This document shows, piece by piece, positions 1 to 8,968 of a stretch of DNA of 64,000 nt. The first letter of the stretch is position 1. The number at the start of each line of letters is the position of its first letter. Location: contig OZ244822.1 of NCBI GenBank assembly GCA_965220345.1, positions 2,542,001 to 2,606,000 of the forward strand. The letters run 5' to 3'. Under the pieces are notes generated by a model that was not told the DNA's origin, did no database searches, and saw only the letters and a program-made list of their open reading frames with translations. Both the position numbers and the translations under genes were made by a program. The stretch comes from Aldehydirespirator sp965220345 (lineage in GTDB: Bacteria; Actinomycetota; Acidimicrobiia; Acidimicrobiales; Aldehydirespiratoraceae).

Positions 1-2031
1 GAGAGCCCAGCCCACTCCTTGAGCGACACCACCCTGGATCTGGCCTTCCACATAACTGGGGTGGATTGCTGTGCCAGCATCCTGCGCTGCGGTGTAGCGC
101 ACGATCCGCACCACACCAGTGCCGGGATCAACTTCAACATCGCAGAGATGAACCGAAAAAGCTGGGCCAGCACCATGAGCTTCCAACGAACCGGTCGCTG
201 TTAGCGGACCACCTGTGCGCTTAGCTTTGCGTGCGATTGCTGCCAGCGACAACGGTTGCCTACCCGCAGAGGCATCATCCGCGGAGTTATTCGCAAAAGC
301 ATTCGCAGAGTCACTGTTGCCTGTGTAGACAGCGTGACCATCCACCCAGTCAATGTCATCAACTGAAACATCCATCATCTTGGCTGCCCGACTTCGAAGC
401 TCAGTCACCATGTTTCGACATGCCTGCACTACGGCCATGCCTGTAGCGAAAGTAGCTCTGCTGCCTTCGGTCACATCGGTGAACCCGACAGCTTCAGTGT
501 CGCCCACCACGGGACGGATGTCATGGGGATCAATGCCAAGCTCTTCAGCGGCCATTAACGCCATCGAAGCTCGACTACCACCAATGTCAGGGCTGCCAGT
601 CACCACCGTGGCGGTGCCGTCCTCGTTGAGGTTGACTGTGGCGCTAGAGGACTCACCGATGTTGAACCAGTAGCCAGCAGCCAGTCCGCGGCCCTGGTTT
701 TGTGCTAATGGCGCGTTGAAATGAGGATGACTACGAATCGCTTCGAGGCATTCCACAAACCCAATACGTGCCATCGGGAAGCCCATTGTTGACAGATCGC
801 CTTCGTTGACTGCGTTCTTGAGGCGAAGCTCCATCGCATCAATACCGAGTTCTTCGGCAATTTCGTCAAGAATGGTTTCGGTGGCGAAAGCGGTCAGCGG
901 CGCTGCTGGAGCGCGGTAAGCCGCAGAGCGAGCCGTGTTGATCACCACATCAAGAGCCTCAACTTCGAAGTTGGCGATGTTGTAAGACTCAAACACCGTC
1001 ATCGCTCCGAGCATTCCGCCAGCACCCGAATATGCGCCGTTGCTGTAAACCAGATAAGCGTCACCGGCAACGAGAGTGCCGTCGCTTTTGGCACCGAGTT
1101 TGACACGTATTTTGGTGCTAGGAGATGGACCGGTGGCACGGAACACTTCGCTGCGGGTCATCACCATCTTGACTGGACGGCCAGCCTGCGACGACAAAGC
1201 CACCGCCAAAGGCTCAAGATAAATAGTGGTTTTGCCGCCGAAACCGCCGCCTATCTCAGCAGGTATCACTTTGATACGTGTGGTCTCCCAGCCGAGCAGT
1301 GTGGCCGTGGATGACCGCACATTGAAATGCCCCTGCGATGAGCACCAGATAGTGGTATGGCCGTCTTGGCCGGTATCGGCGAGACACGCGTGAGGCTCTA
1401 TGTAACCCTGATGCACTGGCTTGGTGCTGAACTCGCGTTCGATCACAATGTCGGCTTCAGCGAAGCCTGCTTCGATCTCGCCGCCTGAGAATCGCGTGAC
1501 AGCAGCCACATTGGAGGGTGCATCTGCGGGCGGTTCAGCGCCACGGGTGAGCATGTGCGAATGCAGCACAGGCGCATCATCTGCTAAAGCCTCGTCAATA
1601 GTAAGCACCGCTGGCAGCACTTCGTAGTCGACTTTGACTGCTGCGGCTGCCGTTTGAGCCTGACTGAGGGTGGTAGCAGCTACTGCGGCCACGGCATGGC
1701 CTTCATAAAAAACCTTGTCACGGGCGATGATGTTGACGCACATGTCGTATTGACGATGGCCAGAGTCAACAGCAGGAAAATCAGCACCGGTAATCACTGA
1801 TTTAACACCGGGCATGGCTTCGGCGGCTGAAGTGTCAATAGACACGATGCGGGCATGGGCATGCGGTGAACGCACTACCACTCCATGCAGTTGTCCAGCA
1901 ATGTTGAGGTCGGATGCGAAACGCGCTCGGCCCGTGACTTTCTCTAGTCCATCTGGGCGGACTATTCGGGTGCCGACATATTTATAGCTGGGTTTTGGCT
2001 CGGTGATGGGTTTTGGCTCGGTGATTGTCAC
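1..2031 (-). CDS. Molybdenum hydroxylase large subunit, CoxL/XDH family (partial)
   Basis: This is the molybdopterin-binding catalytic subunit of a xanthine dehydrogenase/CO dehydrogenase-type enzyme. I read an uninterrupted frame from a GTG at 2031 down to base 1, 677 codons, so the C-terminus lies beyond the window. The N-terminus has the family's typical VGTRIVRPDGLEKVTGRA segment, followed by a GGGFGGK motif near the middle. The active-site loop reads AYRAPAAP, which resembles the XDH-like (form II) loop and not the AYxCSFR loop of true CO dehydrogenases, so CO oxidation is unlikely. It is the last gene of an M-S-L set transcribed leftwards, 33 bp after the iron-sulfur subunit. The substrate is unknown; a purine, aldehyde or aromatic compound is possible. 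Confidence 0.9.
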   Translation of the reverse strand, partial: MTITEPKPITEPKPSYKYVGTRIVRPDGLEKVTGRARFASDLNIAGQLHGVVVRSPHAHARIVSIDTSAAEAMPGVKSVITGADFPAVDSGHRQYDMCVNIIARDKVFYEGHAVAAVAATTLSQAQTAAAAVKVDYEVLPAVLTIDEALADDAPVLHSHMLTRGAEPPADAPSNVAAVTRFSGGEIEAGFAEADIVIEREFSTKPVHQGYIEPHACLADTGQDGHTTIWCSSQGHFNVRSSTATLLGWETTRIKVIPAEIGGGFGGKTTIYLEPLAVALSSQAGRPVKMVMTRSEVFRATGPSPSTKIRVKLGAKSDGTLVAGDAYLVYSNGAYSGAGGMLGAMTVFESYNIANFEVEALDVVINTARSAAYRAPAAPLTAFATETILDEIAEELGIDAMELRLKNAVNEGDLSTMGFPMARIGFVECLEAIRSHPHFNAPLAQNQGRGLAAGYWFNIGESSSATVNLNEDGTATVVTGSPDIGGSRASMALMAAEELGIDPHDIRPVVGDTEAVGFTDVTEGSRATFATGMAVVQACRNMVTELRSRAAKMMDVSVDDIDWVDGHAVYTGNSDSANAFANNSADDASAGRQPLSLAAIARKAKRTGGPLTATGSLEAHGAGPAFSVHLCDVEVDPGTGVVRIVRYTAAQDAGTAIHPSYVEGQIQGGVAQGVGWAL

Positions 2032-2064
2032 TAGCGTCTCCTAAATGTCTGTCGGCGTAGGTTG

Positions 2065-2556
2065 TTAGTGCTGCTCGCTGGTGCTGGCATTGAGCTTTTT
2101 GGCTGCATCCATTACCGAACGCACGATCTTGTCATAGCCAGTACATCGACAAAGGTTGCCTGCCAATCCGTAGCGCACTTCTGTTTCGGTGGGATCAGGG
2201 TTGCGGTCAAGCAGGGCTTTGGCTGCTACCAGAAAACCGGGTGTGCAAATCCCGCACTGCAAAGCTGCGCCTTCCAAGAAACATTGCTGCAACGGATGCA
2301 GATCGTCGCCGTCGGCCATGCCCTCCACGGTGGACACATTCGAGCCTTCTGCTTCAGCGGCAAGCACCAGACACGAGCAAACTAAACGCCCGTCCATCAC
2401 CACCGAACACGCGCCGCAGTCGCCGGTGCCACAGCCTTCTTTGGCACCAGTGAGGCCGACTTCGTCACGCAGCGCGTCTAGCAGTGTCTGACCACCATCG
2501 CAGAGGAACTCTGCAGGGTCGCCGTTGATAGTGCAGGTCACATGAACACGGGTCAT
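2065..2556 (-). CDS. [2Fe-2S] subunit of molybdenum hydroxylase (CoxS-like)
   Basis: A small iron-sulfur subunit of 163 residues, the usual size, that passes electrons from the Mo centre to FAD. Plant-type [2Fe-2S] ligands are visible as Cys42, Cys47, Cys50 and Cys62 (GCGTGDCGAC). The second cluster is bound by CGIC (101-104) and CRC (136-138) in the NLCRCTGY motif. Its ATG overlaps the stop codon of the upstream FAD subunit by 4 bp, so the two are probably translationally coupled. The order FAD subunit, FeS subunit, Mo subunit matches coxMSL operons. Confidence 0.95.
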   Translation of the reverse strand: MTRVHVTCTINGDPAEFLCDGGQTLLDALRDEVGLTGAKEGCGTGDCGACSVVMDGRLVCSCLVLAAEAEGSNVSTVEGMADGDDLHPLQQCFLEGAALQCGICTPGFLVAAKALLDRNPDPTETEVRYGLAGNLCRCTGYDKIVRSVMDAAKKLNASTSEQH

Positions 2557-3440
2557 TGCTGGCCTCCTCGCCCTTGCACTCGCTGCGGCTCAGCAGCTCG
2601 CTGCGCTGCGATCACAACAGCTCTGCGGGCTAGCACTCCAGCTACTTGCCTGCGGTAGGCGACAGTGCCACGCTTGTCGTCAATCGGATCGGCTACTGCT
2701 GAGGCCGCGGCCTCAACCCTGTCCAACACATCGCCTGCGGGCTCAGAGCCAACTAAGGCAGCTTCAGCATCAGTAGCGCGCACGACTGTAGGTGCTACTG
2801 CGCCTAGTGTGATCGTTGCGGCAGCCACCTTGCCTTCAGCATCAAGAGTGATTCGAGCGGCTGCACCCACCACAGCGATATCCATTTCGGTTCGGGGTGT
2901 CATCCTCAGGTAAGCGTCAGCAGTGCGCGTTGGCGGCTGCTCAAGATGAAACTCGACAATGAACTCCCCTGAGCGCAGCGAAGTCTGACCGGGACCGATA
3001 GCGACCTCCTCAACGCCAACAGTGCGTTCACCGCCCGCACTAGCGATCACAGCCCGAGCGTGGTTAGCCAACAAACTCGGCGGAGTATCAGCGGCAGGTG
3101 AGGCATTAGCCAGGTTGCCACCCCAGCTTGAGCGGTTTTGGATCTGATCTGATCCGATCAAACCGCTCGCCTCAACAAGGCCAGGAAAAGCCGCAAGCAG
3201 CCCCGCATGAGCGCAGATATCTGCTGCAGGCACAGCCGCGCCGACCGTAAAGCCGGTGTCTGCGTCGGCTATAGCGCAAAGCCGAGCGATGTGCTTAAGG
3301 TCAACCATCACAGCCGGTTCGGGGCGTCCCGAGCGGATCTGAGGGATCAGGTCGGTGGCACCTGCGTAGACACGCGCTTGCGGCTCCGAGCCCAACAGAT
3401 CAACAGCCTCGGCTACCGTAGTCGGGGAGGCGTATCTCAT
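2553..3440 (-). CDS. FAD-binding subunit of molybdenum hydroxylase (CoxM-like)
   Basis: Flavoprotein subunit of the xanthine dehydrogenase/CO dehydrogenase family, about 295 residues. The chosen start is the ATG at 3440, giving MRYASPTTVAEAVDLL, which matches where family members begin. An in-frame ATG at 3569 would add 43 unrelated residues and overlap the divergent gene. FAD-binding motifs are AGATDL (about 26-31) and SSWGGNLANASPAAD with the TPP-type turn after it. It is the first gene of the leftward operon and its start lies only about 43 bp from the likely start of the divergent MpaB-family gene, so the promoters must overlap. Confidence 0.92.
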   Translation of the reverse strand: MRYASPTTVAEAVDLLGSEPQARVYAGATDLIPQIRSGRPEPAVMVDLKHIARLCAIADADTGFTVGAAVPAADICAHAGLLAAFPGLVEASGLIGSDQIQNRSSWGGNLANASPAADTPPSLLANHARAVIASAGGERTVGVEEVAIGPGQTSLRSGEFIVEFHLEQPPTRTADAYLRMTPRTEMDIAVVGAAARITLDAEGKVAAATITLGAVAPTVVRATDAEAALVGSEPAGDVLDRVEAAASAVADPIDDKRGTVAYRRQVAGVLARRAVVIAAQRAAEPQRVQGRGGQQ

Positions 3441-3483
3441 GGATGAGAGCCTAGACGCTGTGCCAGCATTAGCGTGCAGTTGC

Positions 3484-4377
3484 ATGAACATGCTGCAGCG
3501 CTTCAGAGTGCGCTTAGGTGACAGGATCTCCAGCCTGTTCTCACATGGCGAAGTGCCATTGGAGAACACTGCCGACTACCCCGGCGATACCGGATTGTGC
3601 GGACCGGATTCAGTTAGCTGGAAAGTCATCGGTGATGTCAGCGTTTTTCTGGGGGCAGTTCGTGCTCTGCTGATCCAGGCCACTCATCCCGAAACCGTGG
3701 CCGGAGTCGACGATCACAGTCGCTACCGCGCAGATCCTCTGGGGCGGCTCAACCGCACTGCCTTCTATGTGACTTCGGCCACCTTCGGAGCGATGCCCGA
3801 AGTTGAAGAAGCAGTGAAGCGTGTTCGGGCAGCGCATCGACCTGTGAAAGGTGTCTCACACCGCGGCTTGCCTTACAGCGCATCTGATCCCGCATTGGCT
3901 GCTTGGGTGCATAACACTTTGACGGACTCTTTTCTGGTTGCGTATCAGCAGTTCGGGCTGCCAATCAGCGACACTGAAGCTGACCAGTTCGTGGTGGAGC
4001 AGTCACGGATCGGGTCGATGCTCGGGGCTGATCCGCTGCCACAAACCGCTGCTGATCTACGTGACTGGGTTCGCTATCACCCAGATTTGGCACCAAGCCC
4101 TGGGCAAACAGCGGCAGTGCATTTCTTGCGTAAACCACCCTTGCCGTTCAGGCAACGGCTCGGATATGCCGTTTTGTTCCAGGGAGCGGTCGCCACGATG
4201 CCCCCAGAGCTAACCACTGTCCTTGACATGACACCGCGGCGCGGAGCACGTCAAGCTTCGGCTGCACTGCTTCGCACACTGCGTTTCGGTCTGTTGGACA
4301 GCCCTGCCTGGCAAGCATCACTCGAACGCTGCGGAGTCACTTATGACAGTTCCAAGTTCCGTTTGAGCGGTGGCTAG
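3484..4377 (+). CDS. Oxygenase MpaB/DUF2236 family protein
   Basis: About 297 residues of the MpaB/latex-clearing-protein-like superfamily (DUF2236), whose studied members are haem b proteins acting as oxygenases or oxidases. The N-terminal core motif is visible: a GD pair, then ALLIQATHPETVAGVDDHS and DPLGRLNRT, which is the most conserved stretch of the family. The start is uncertain. ATG 3484 or 3490 fits best, while ATG 3439 would overlap the divergent flavoprotein start. The 3' end overlaps the truncated haemoglobin gene by 8 bp, suggesting coupled expression of two haem proteins. The substrate is unknown. Confidence 0.85.
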   Translation: MNMLQRFRVRLGDRISSLFSHGEVPLENTADYPGDTGLCGPDSVSWKVIGDVSVFLGAVRALLIQATHPETVAGVDDHSRYRADPLGRLNRTAFYVTSATFGAMPEVEEAVKRVRAAHRPVKGVSHRGLPYSASDPALAAWVHNTLTDSFLVAYQQFGLPISDTEADQFVVEQSRIGSMLGADPLPQTAADLRDWVRYHPDLAPSPGQTAAVHFLRKPPLPFRQRLGYAVLFQGAVATMPPELTTVLDMTPRRGARQASAALLRTLRFGLLDSPAWQASLERCGVTYDSSKFRLSGG

Positions 4378-4918
4378 GCTTTGGGATGTGGACACTCTGG
4401 GATCAAGTTCTGACCCAGAGGTAGACGACTCTGAGGCTCAGGCGACTGACTCTGGGGCTCAGCAGAGCTTTTCGGCGGGAGTGAACTTGAAAGGCTCGCT
4501 GCGACAAGCCATGGATGCGCCACCGACTGTGTATGAAATCGTGGGTGGTCAAAGCTTTTTCGACGAGCTAGTGGACCGCTTCTATGATGCCGTGTCCGAT
4601 GATGCACTGCTGCGTCCCATGTATCCCCGAGACTTGGGGCCGTCGAAGCGGCGGTTGGCCGGGTTCCTAGCGCAATACTGGGGCGGTCCGGCTCATTACA
4701 GCGAAGAACGTGGTCATCCCAGACTGCGGATGCGGCACATGCCGTTCACTATCGGCTCAGCCGAACGAGATGCCTGGATGACCCATATGACAGCCTCGCT
4801 AGATGCTGCCACCATGGCCGACGGCAGCGGACAGCGACTGCCTGATGAGATCCGTGCCGCCATGTTTGACCATTTCGACAACGCTGCAAACCACTTAGTC
4901 AACGCTGACGACAGCTGA
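4370..4918 (+). CDS. glbO: Group II truncated haemoglobin (HbO type)
   Basis: A trHbO-type globin. The core from about residue 52 closely resembles mycobacterial HbO, including QYWGGPAHYSEERGHP and LRMRHMPFTI. The proximal histidine is in the latter motif, and tyrosines at the expected B10 (DRFYD) and CD1 (MYPRD) positions and the G8 tryptophan (RDAWM) are present. Such proteins bind O2/NO and are linked to NO detoxification or O2 delivery. The open frame from 4370 has an acidic, low-complexity extension of about 48 residues not found in HbO. An internal start (GTG 4483 or ATG 4511) is possible. It overlaps the MpaB-family gene by 8 bp. Confidence 0.92.
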   Translation: MARLWDVDTLGSSSDPEVDDSEAQATDSGAQQSFSAGVNLKGSLRQAMDAPPTVYEIVGGQSFFDELVDRFYDAVSDDALLRPMYPRDLGPSKRRLAGFLAQYWGGPAHYSEERGHPRLRMRHMPFTIGSAERDAWMTHMTASLDAATMADGSGQRLPDEIRAAMFDHFDNAANHLVNADDS

Positions 4919-4981
4919 CCCGGCCTGAGCAATCTCCGACTAATAGTTACTTTTATTGATGCGCTGTCTTTTTGCGCCGTC

Positions 4982-6691
4982 TTAAGTGCGGGTGTCTCTT
5001 ACCGGTGTCAGCAAATGGCGACCACCGAAAACCTCGGGTGGGCAGATCTGGCCTTGATGTTGCACCAGTTCACCATGCACCCAAGTGGCATCAATGCCTT
5101 CAGGTAACACCAGCGGATCATCAAAACTGTTGCGTTCTTTCACCTGATCCCAGTCGAACAGCACCATTGAGGCATCGGCACCTGGGCGCAGCGCCGGACT
5201 TGGCAAGCCCATGAACTCACAAGGCATCACCGCAAGACGATAAACAATCTCACGCAACGGAATCTCCAGTTCGCGGGCCATGCGCAGCGCTTTCGGGAAT
5301 GAGCCCAGCGAGCGAGGATGCGGCTTCTGACCGGGCCCGGGCATTAGACCGTCGGTGCATAAAGCCATCGTGGGACGACGAAAGAACTTCTCGACTGTGG
5401 CCTCATTTCCGTAGTGGCTAATGATCGATACTTCACCCCGGTTATGCAAAAAGAAGTCACAGACCGCGTCATGAGCTTCGACCGATTCCATGTCGGTTAC
5501 GCCTGCGGCCAGCACCACATCCGAGAAACGCTTACCCAAGAACTCGTCACCAACGCCTTCAAGCACGCCCGCGATCTGAACCCCTTCAAGACCTCCACAA
5601 AACGAAATAAAATTATCCCAGCCTGAGCTGTCGCCATAGATCTTCTCAAAAGCGAAACGCCGCACATCGTCGTCGTTGAGCCGTGCCATGAACTCCGCCC
5701 GCGAACCTGAACGCACCTCCGGCGGGAACAACGCATCGGCGGTAGTGCTACCAGCGGTATAGGGATACATGTTGGCGATTGTGGGGATCACACCAGCCGC
5801 GTCATCAAGTTTGGTGGCGACATTCTCGTAGCGATCCCAGTTGCGTCTTCCTGCGATTTTGGAATGTTCACTGCAATACCCGCCGCCGCCTTCGACCGCC
5901 GCAACAATCACCTCATCGAACGCTTCAATAATGTCATCACTTTCTGAGCGCAGATGCGGATACAACGCTGCTGGTTTGACCTCATTGAACGCTCGCACCA
6001 GCGCAGTGATCTCACGCTGGTCGCTGTAAACAGCAGGGTTGTAAACAAGTCCAGTTGACAGCCCCAGACACCACGGTGCTTCACGGCGCACGACTTCGGC
6101 CATAGCTCTGATCTCGTCGTCGTCTGCGGTGTGATCAAGATTGCCCATCACAGTGCGACGAACCGCGCTGTGACCCAGATGCATTCCCATGTCAGTGACA
6201 GCACGTCCACGATGCCAGTCAAGGAACTCTTGCATGGTGGACCACGGCCAACTAAAACCCCCGGCGGGATCATCGGGATCACCAGAAGAAGCTTCGGTGC
6301 CGTTGGAGGTGGGGGTCACCACACCATCAAGGGGAGCGAGTTGTGCTGCGTATTCGACGCGTTGATCGTTGGTCACCGGCGCAGGCGACAAACCGTCCAC
6401 ACCACAGATCCGTTTAGTGACCCCGCCGCGCACCGCCATCTCACAGCTCACAGGAATGCCGTGATCGCCGATGCGGGTGCCAGCTAAAGCACCGTGGTTG
6501 TGCGTATCAACAAAGCCGGGTGCCAGCACACGGCCATCAGCCTCAATGACACGATCAACGTTGACGGCAGCGCTTGGAGGAACCGAACCAAGATGCAAAA
6601 TTCGATCTCCTTCAATCAGGGCATCACCACGAAACGGCTCGCTCTGGCCGTCACCAGAGACGATCAAAGCATCGGTGATTAGTTGACGCAC
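4982..6691 (-). CDS. N-acyl-D-amino-acid deacylase-type amidohydrolase
   Basis: A metal-dependent amidohydrolase of the D-aminoacylase branch, about 569 residues from the proposed GTG at 6691 (VRQLITDALIVSGDG). The reading frame is open to 6814, but the extra residues do not look like protein of this family. The metal-site motif PGFVDTHNHG lies near residue 60, where most relatives have a THxH variant. Later motifs include CSEHSK, SHYGNEA and LCTDG, and the C-terminal beta-sandwich ends with GADASMVLFD. It probably hydrolyses N-acyl-D-amino acids or a related amide in the cytosol. It is convergent with the globin gene and divergent from paaZ. Confidence 0.85.
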   Translation of the reverse strand: MRQLITDALIVSGDGQSEPFRGDALIEGDRILHLGSVPPSAAVNVDRVIEADGRVLAPGFVDTHNHGALAGTRIGDHGIPVSCEMAVRGGVTKRICGVDGLSPAPVTNDQRVEYAAQLAPLDGVVTPTSNGTEASSGDPDDPAGGFSWPWSTMQEFLDWHRGRAVTDMGMHLGHSAVRRTVMGNLDHTADDDEIRAMAEVVRREAPWCLGLSTGLVYNPAVYSDQREITALVRAFNEVKPAALYPHLRSESDDIIEAFDEVIVAAVEGGGGYCSEHSKIAGRRNWDRYENVATKLDDAAGVIPTIANMYPYTAGSTTADALFPPEVRSGSRAEFMARLNDDDVRRFAFEKIYGDSSGWDNFISFCGGLEGVQIAGVLEGVGDEFLGKRFSDVVLAAGVTDMESVEAHDAVCDFFLHNRGEVSIISHYGNEATVEKFFRRPTMALCTDGLMPGPGQKPHPRSLGSFPKALRMARELEIPLREIVYRLAVMPCEFMGLPSPALRPGADASMVLFDWDQVKERNSFDDPLVLPEGIDATWVHGELVQHQGQICPPEVFGGRHLLTPVRDTRT

Positions 6692-6851
6692 CCTTTCACG
6701 GTAGCGGCAGGCACTGCACAGCACTGTCACCGACTGAGCTATAGACGTTGCGGCATAGGGTGCGGCATAGGCAGGCGCAGTGGCAGTGATTAGGGACCTT
6801 GGCAGCGACCGCAAAGCCCAAGAGATTACGGCGCTAGAGTCGCGTCTAGAT

Positions 6852-8909
6852 ATGCGGCGCTTAGAAAGCTACGTGGCTGGCGGATGGCATGTGCCCACAG
6901 CGAACGGGCGGACTCTGCTTGATGCTGCAACCAGCGAAGCAGTCGCGGAGCTGTGCCCCATCGCTGTTGACCCTGCCGCAGCAGTCACTTACGGTTGCGA
7001 CACGGGAGGCACAGCGCTGCGAGAATTGACTTTTCATCAGCGCGCCACCATGTTGCGCAACATCGCCAAAATGCTGCTTGATGACGACACCAAAGCGCAG
7101 CTTTATGAGTTGTCCTATTGCACTGGTGCTACCCGATCCGACTCTTGGATTGATATAGACGGAGGCGCGGGCGTGCTCATGTCTTACGCCAGCAGAGCCC
7201 GTCGAGAGTTGCCAAACTCAACTGTCGCCATTGATGGCCCCGTTGAAGCTTTATCACGGGATAACAGCTTTTCGGCGGTGCATGTGCTCACATCGCGCAA
7301 AGGCATCGAAGTGCAGATCAATGCTTTCAACTTCCCGGTTTGGGGAATGCTCGAAAAGTTTGCTACCGCTTTTTTGGCTGGTGTGCCTTCAATCGTAAAA
7401 CCGGCTGCTGCGACCGCTTATCTAGCTGAAGCCACGGTGCGGTTAATCATCGAGTCGGGTTTGATCCCCGAAGGTGCTCTGCAAATCGTGTGCGCTTCAC
7501 CCGCGGAACTATCTGCGTTGCTTGACAATCTCACAGGCCAAGACAGCATCGCTTTCACTGGCTCGGCAGCTGTCGGCACAAGCCTGCGAAGTCATCGTGC
7601 GGTGACCGAGGCTGCTGTGCGTCTCAATGTGGAAGCCGACTCACTCAACGCGGCTGTGCTCGCTCCCTCGGCTGGCCCCGACAGCGCCGAATTCGGACTT
7701 TACGTAGCGGAAACAGTCAAAGAGATGACAGTCAAAGCTGGACAGAAATGCACAGCAATCCGCCGGGCTCTAGTGCCGCATGAGCACCTAGATGCCGCTG
7801 CACAAGCTCTGGTTGCAGCGCTTGAGAAGGTGACGGTAGGTAATCCCCGCAACGAAACCAGCGACATGGGCCCGCTGGTGAGTTTGGCGCAGCGCCGCGA
7901 TGTAGAAGCTTCGGTTGCGAAACTCAAGCAGTCGACTGTGCCTTTGCTAGATAGCGGGCTACCCGACATAAACCCCGATGTCGGGGCTTTCATGGCACCC
8001 ACGCTGCTGCAAGCCTCCGACCGGTGGGCAGAAGCGGTTCACACGGTCGAAGCATTTGGACCGGTCGCAACCCTAGTGCCTTACAGCAACATTAATGAAG
8101 CGATTGAGTTGACAGCAGCCGGTGGCGGAAGCTTGGTCGCATCAATCTACGGTGCCGACTGCGACGAAACCTCTGAACTAGCGCTGGGAATCGCCTCTCA
8201 CCACGGACGGGTGCTAATCGCTAACAGCACCATAACCGCGGCCAATACCGGCCACGGTTCGCCACTACCGACCCTGGTGCATGGCGGGCCTGGACGCGCT
8301 GGTGGAGGTCAAGAACTAGGTGGAATGCGAGGCGTTTTCAACCACATGCAGCGCAGCGCAATACAGGGCTCGCCCGACACGCTGACTGCTGTGACAGGTG
8401 AACACATCAGCGGTTCGCAAACCCTTCAGAACAAAGGTCACCCGTTCAAACTCACATTTGACGAACTGGAGGTGGGTGACTCAATCACTACCGAGTCACG
8501 CACAGTCACCGCAGCCGATATCGCGGCTTTTGCGGAGAGTACCGGCGACAAGTTTTATGCTCACACTGATGAAGCCGCCGCCGCCAGAAGCCCGATCTTC
8601 GGCGGGATTGTTGCACATGGTTATCTGGTTTTGTCTTTCGCAGCAGGATTATTCGTGTGGCCTGATGAGGGGCCTGTGCTAGCCAACTACGGCATCGACC
8701 GGCTACGTTTCGCGAAGCCCACTTATCCCGGCGACGTAATACATGTGGTGTTGACCTGCAAACGCAAAACGCAGCTTGACGGACGTGGCTATGGCGAGGT
8801 CGCCTGGGATACACAAGTCATTAACCAGGACGGTGAAGTCAACGCTGCCTATGACGTGCTAACTATGGTTGCTAACTCTCCAGGTCAAAACGGTGCCCCT
8901 CAACAATGA
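6852..8909 (+). CDS. paaZ: PaaZ: oxepin-CoA hydrolase / semialdehyde dehydrogenase fusion
   Basis: A bifunctional ring-cleavage enzyme of aerobic phenylacetyl-CoA degradation, 685 residues. The N-terminal aldehyde dehydrogenase domain carries AGQKCTAIRR with the nucleophile at about Cys300, and the catalytic-type glutamate in RLNVEADSLN at about Glu261. The C-terminal domain (about 528-680) is a MaoC-like hydratase (FDELEVGDSI, IFGGIVAHGYL) that opens oxepin-CoA. I prefer ATG 6852 (MRRLESYVAGGWH). A GTG at 6780 in the same frame would add 24 residues. It is followed by paaA, paaB and paaC on the same strand, giving the first steps of the pathway. Confidence 0.95.
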   Translation: MRRLESYVAGGWHVPTANGRTLLDAATSEAVAELCPIAVDPAAAVTYGCDTGGTALRELTFHQRATMLRNIAKMLLDDDTKAQLYELSYCTGATRSDSWIDIDGGAGVLMSYASRARRELPNSTVAIDGPVEALSRDNSFSAVHVLTSRKGIEVQINAFNFPVWGMLEKFATAFLAGVPSIVKPAAATAYLAEATVRLIIESGLIPEGALQIVCASPAELSALLDNLTGQDSIAFTGSAAVGTSLRSHRAVTEAAVRLNVEADSLNAAVLAPSAGPDSAEFGLYVAETVKEMTVKAGQKCTAIRRALVPHEHLDAAAQALVAALEKVTVGNPRNETSDMGPLVSLAQRRDVEASVAKLKQSTVPLLDSGLPDINPDVGAFMAPTLLQASDRWAEAVHTVEAFGPVATLVPYSNINEAIELTAAGGGSLVASIYGADCDETSELALGIASHHGRVLIANSTITAANTGHGSPLPTLVHGGPGRAGGGQELGGMRGVFNHMQRSAIQGSPDTLTAVTGEHISGSQTLQNKGHPFKLTFDELEVGDSITTESRTVTAADIAAFAESTGDKFYAHTDEAAAARSPIFGGIVAHGYLVLSFAAGLFVWPDEGPVLANYGIDRLRFAKPTYPGDVIHVVLTCKRKTQLDGRGYGEVAWDTQVINQDGEVNAAYDVLTMVANSPGQNGAPQQ

Positions 8910-8968
8910 ACAACAATGAACCGAGTCCATAACAAAGCGAGTTCGTAGCACAGAGGAGAAAAACTGCG

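Noticed and set aside
1..2031. Carbon monoxide dehydrogenase
   Set aside because: The active-site loop AYRAPAAP lacks the Cys-containing AYxCSFR signature of true CO dehydrogenases.
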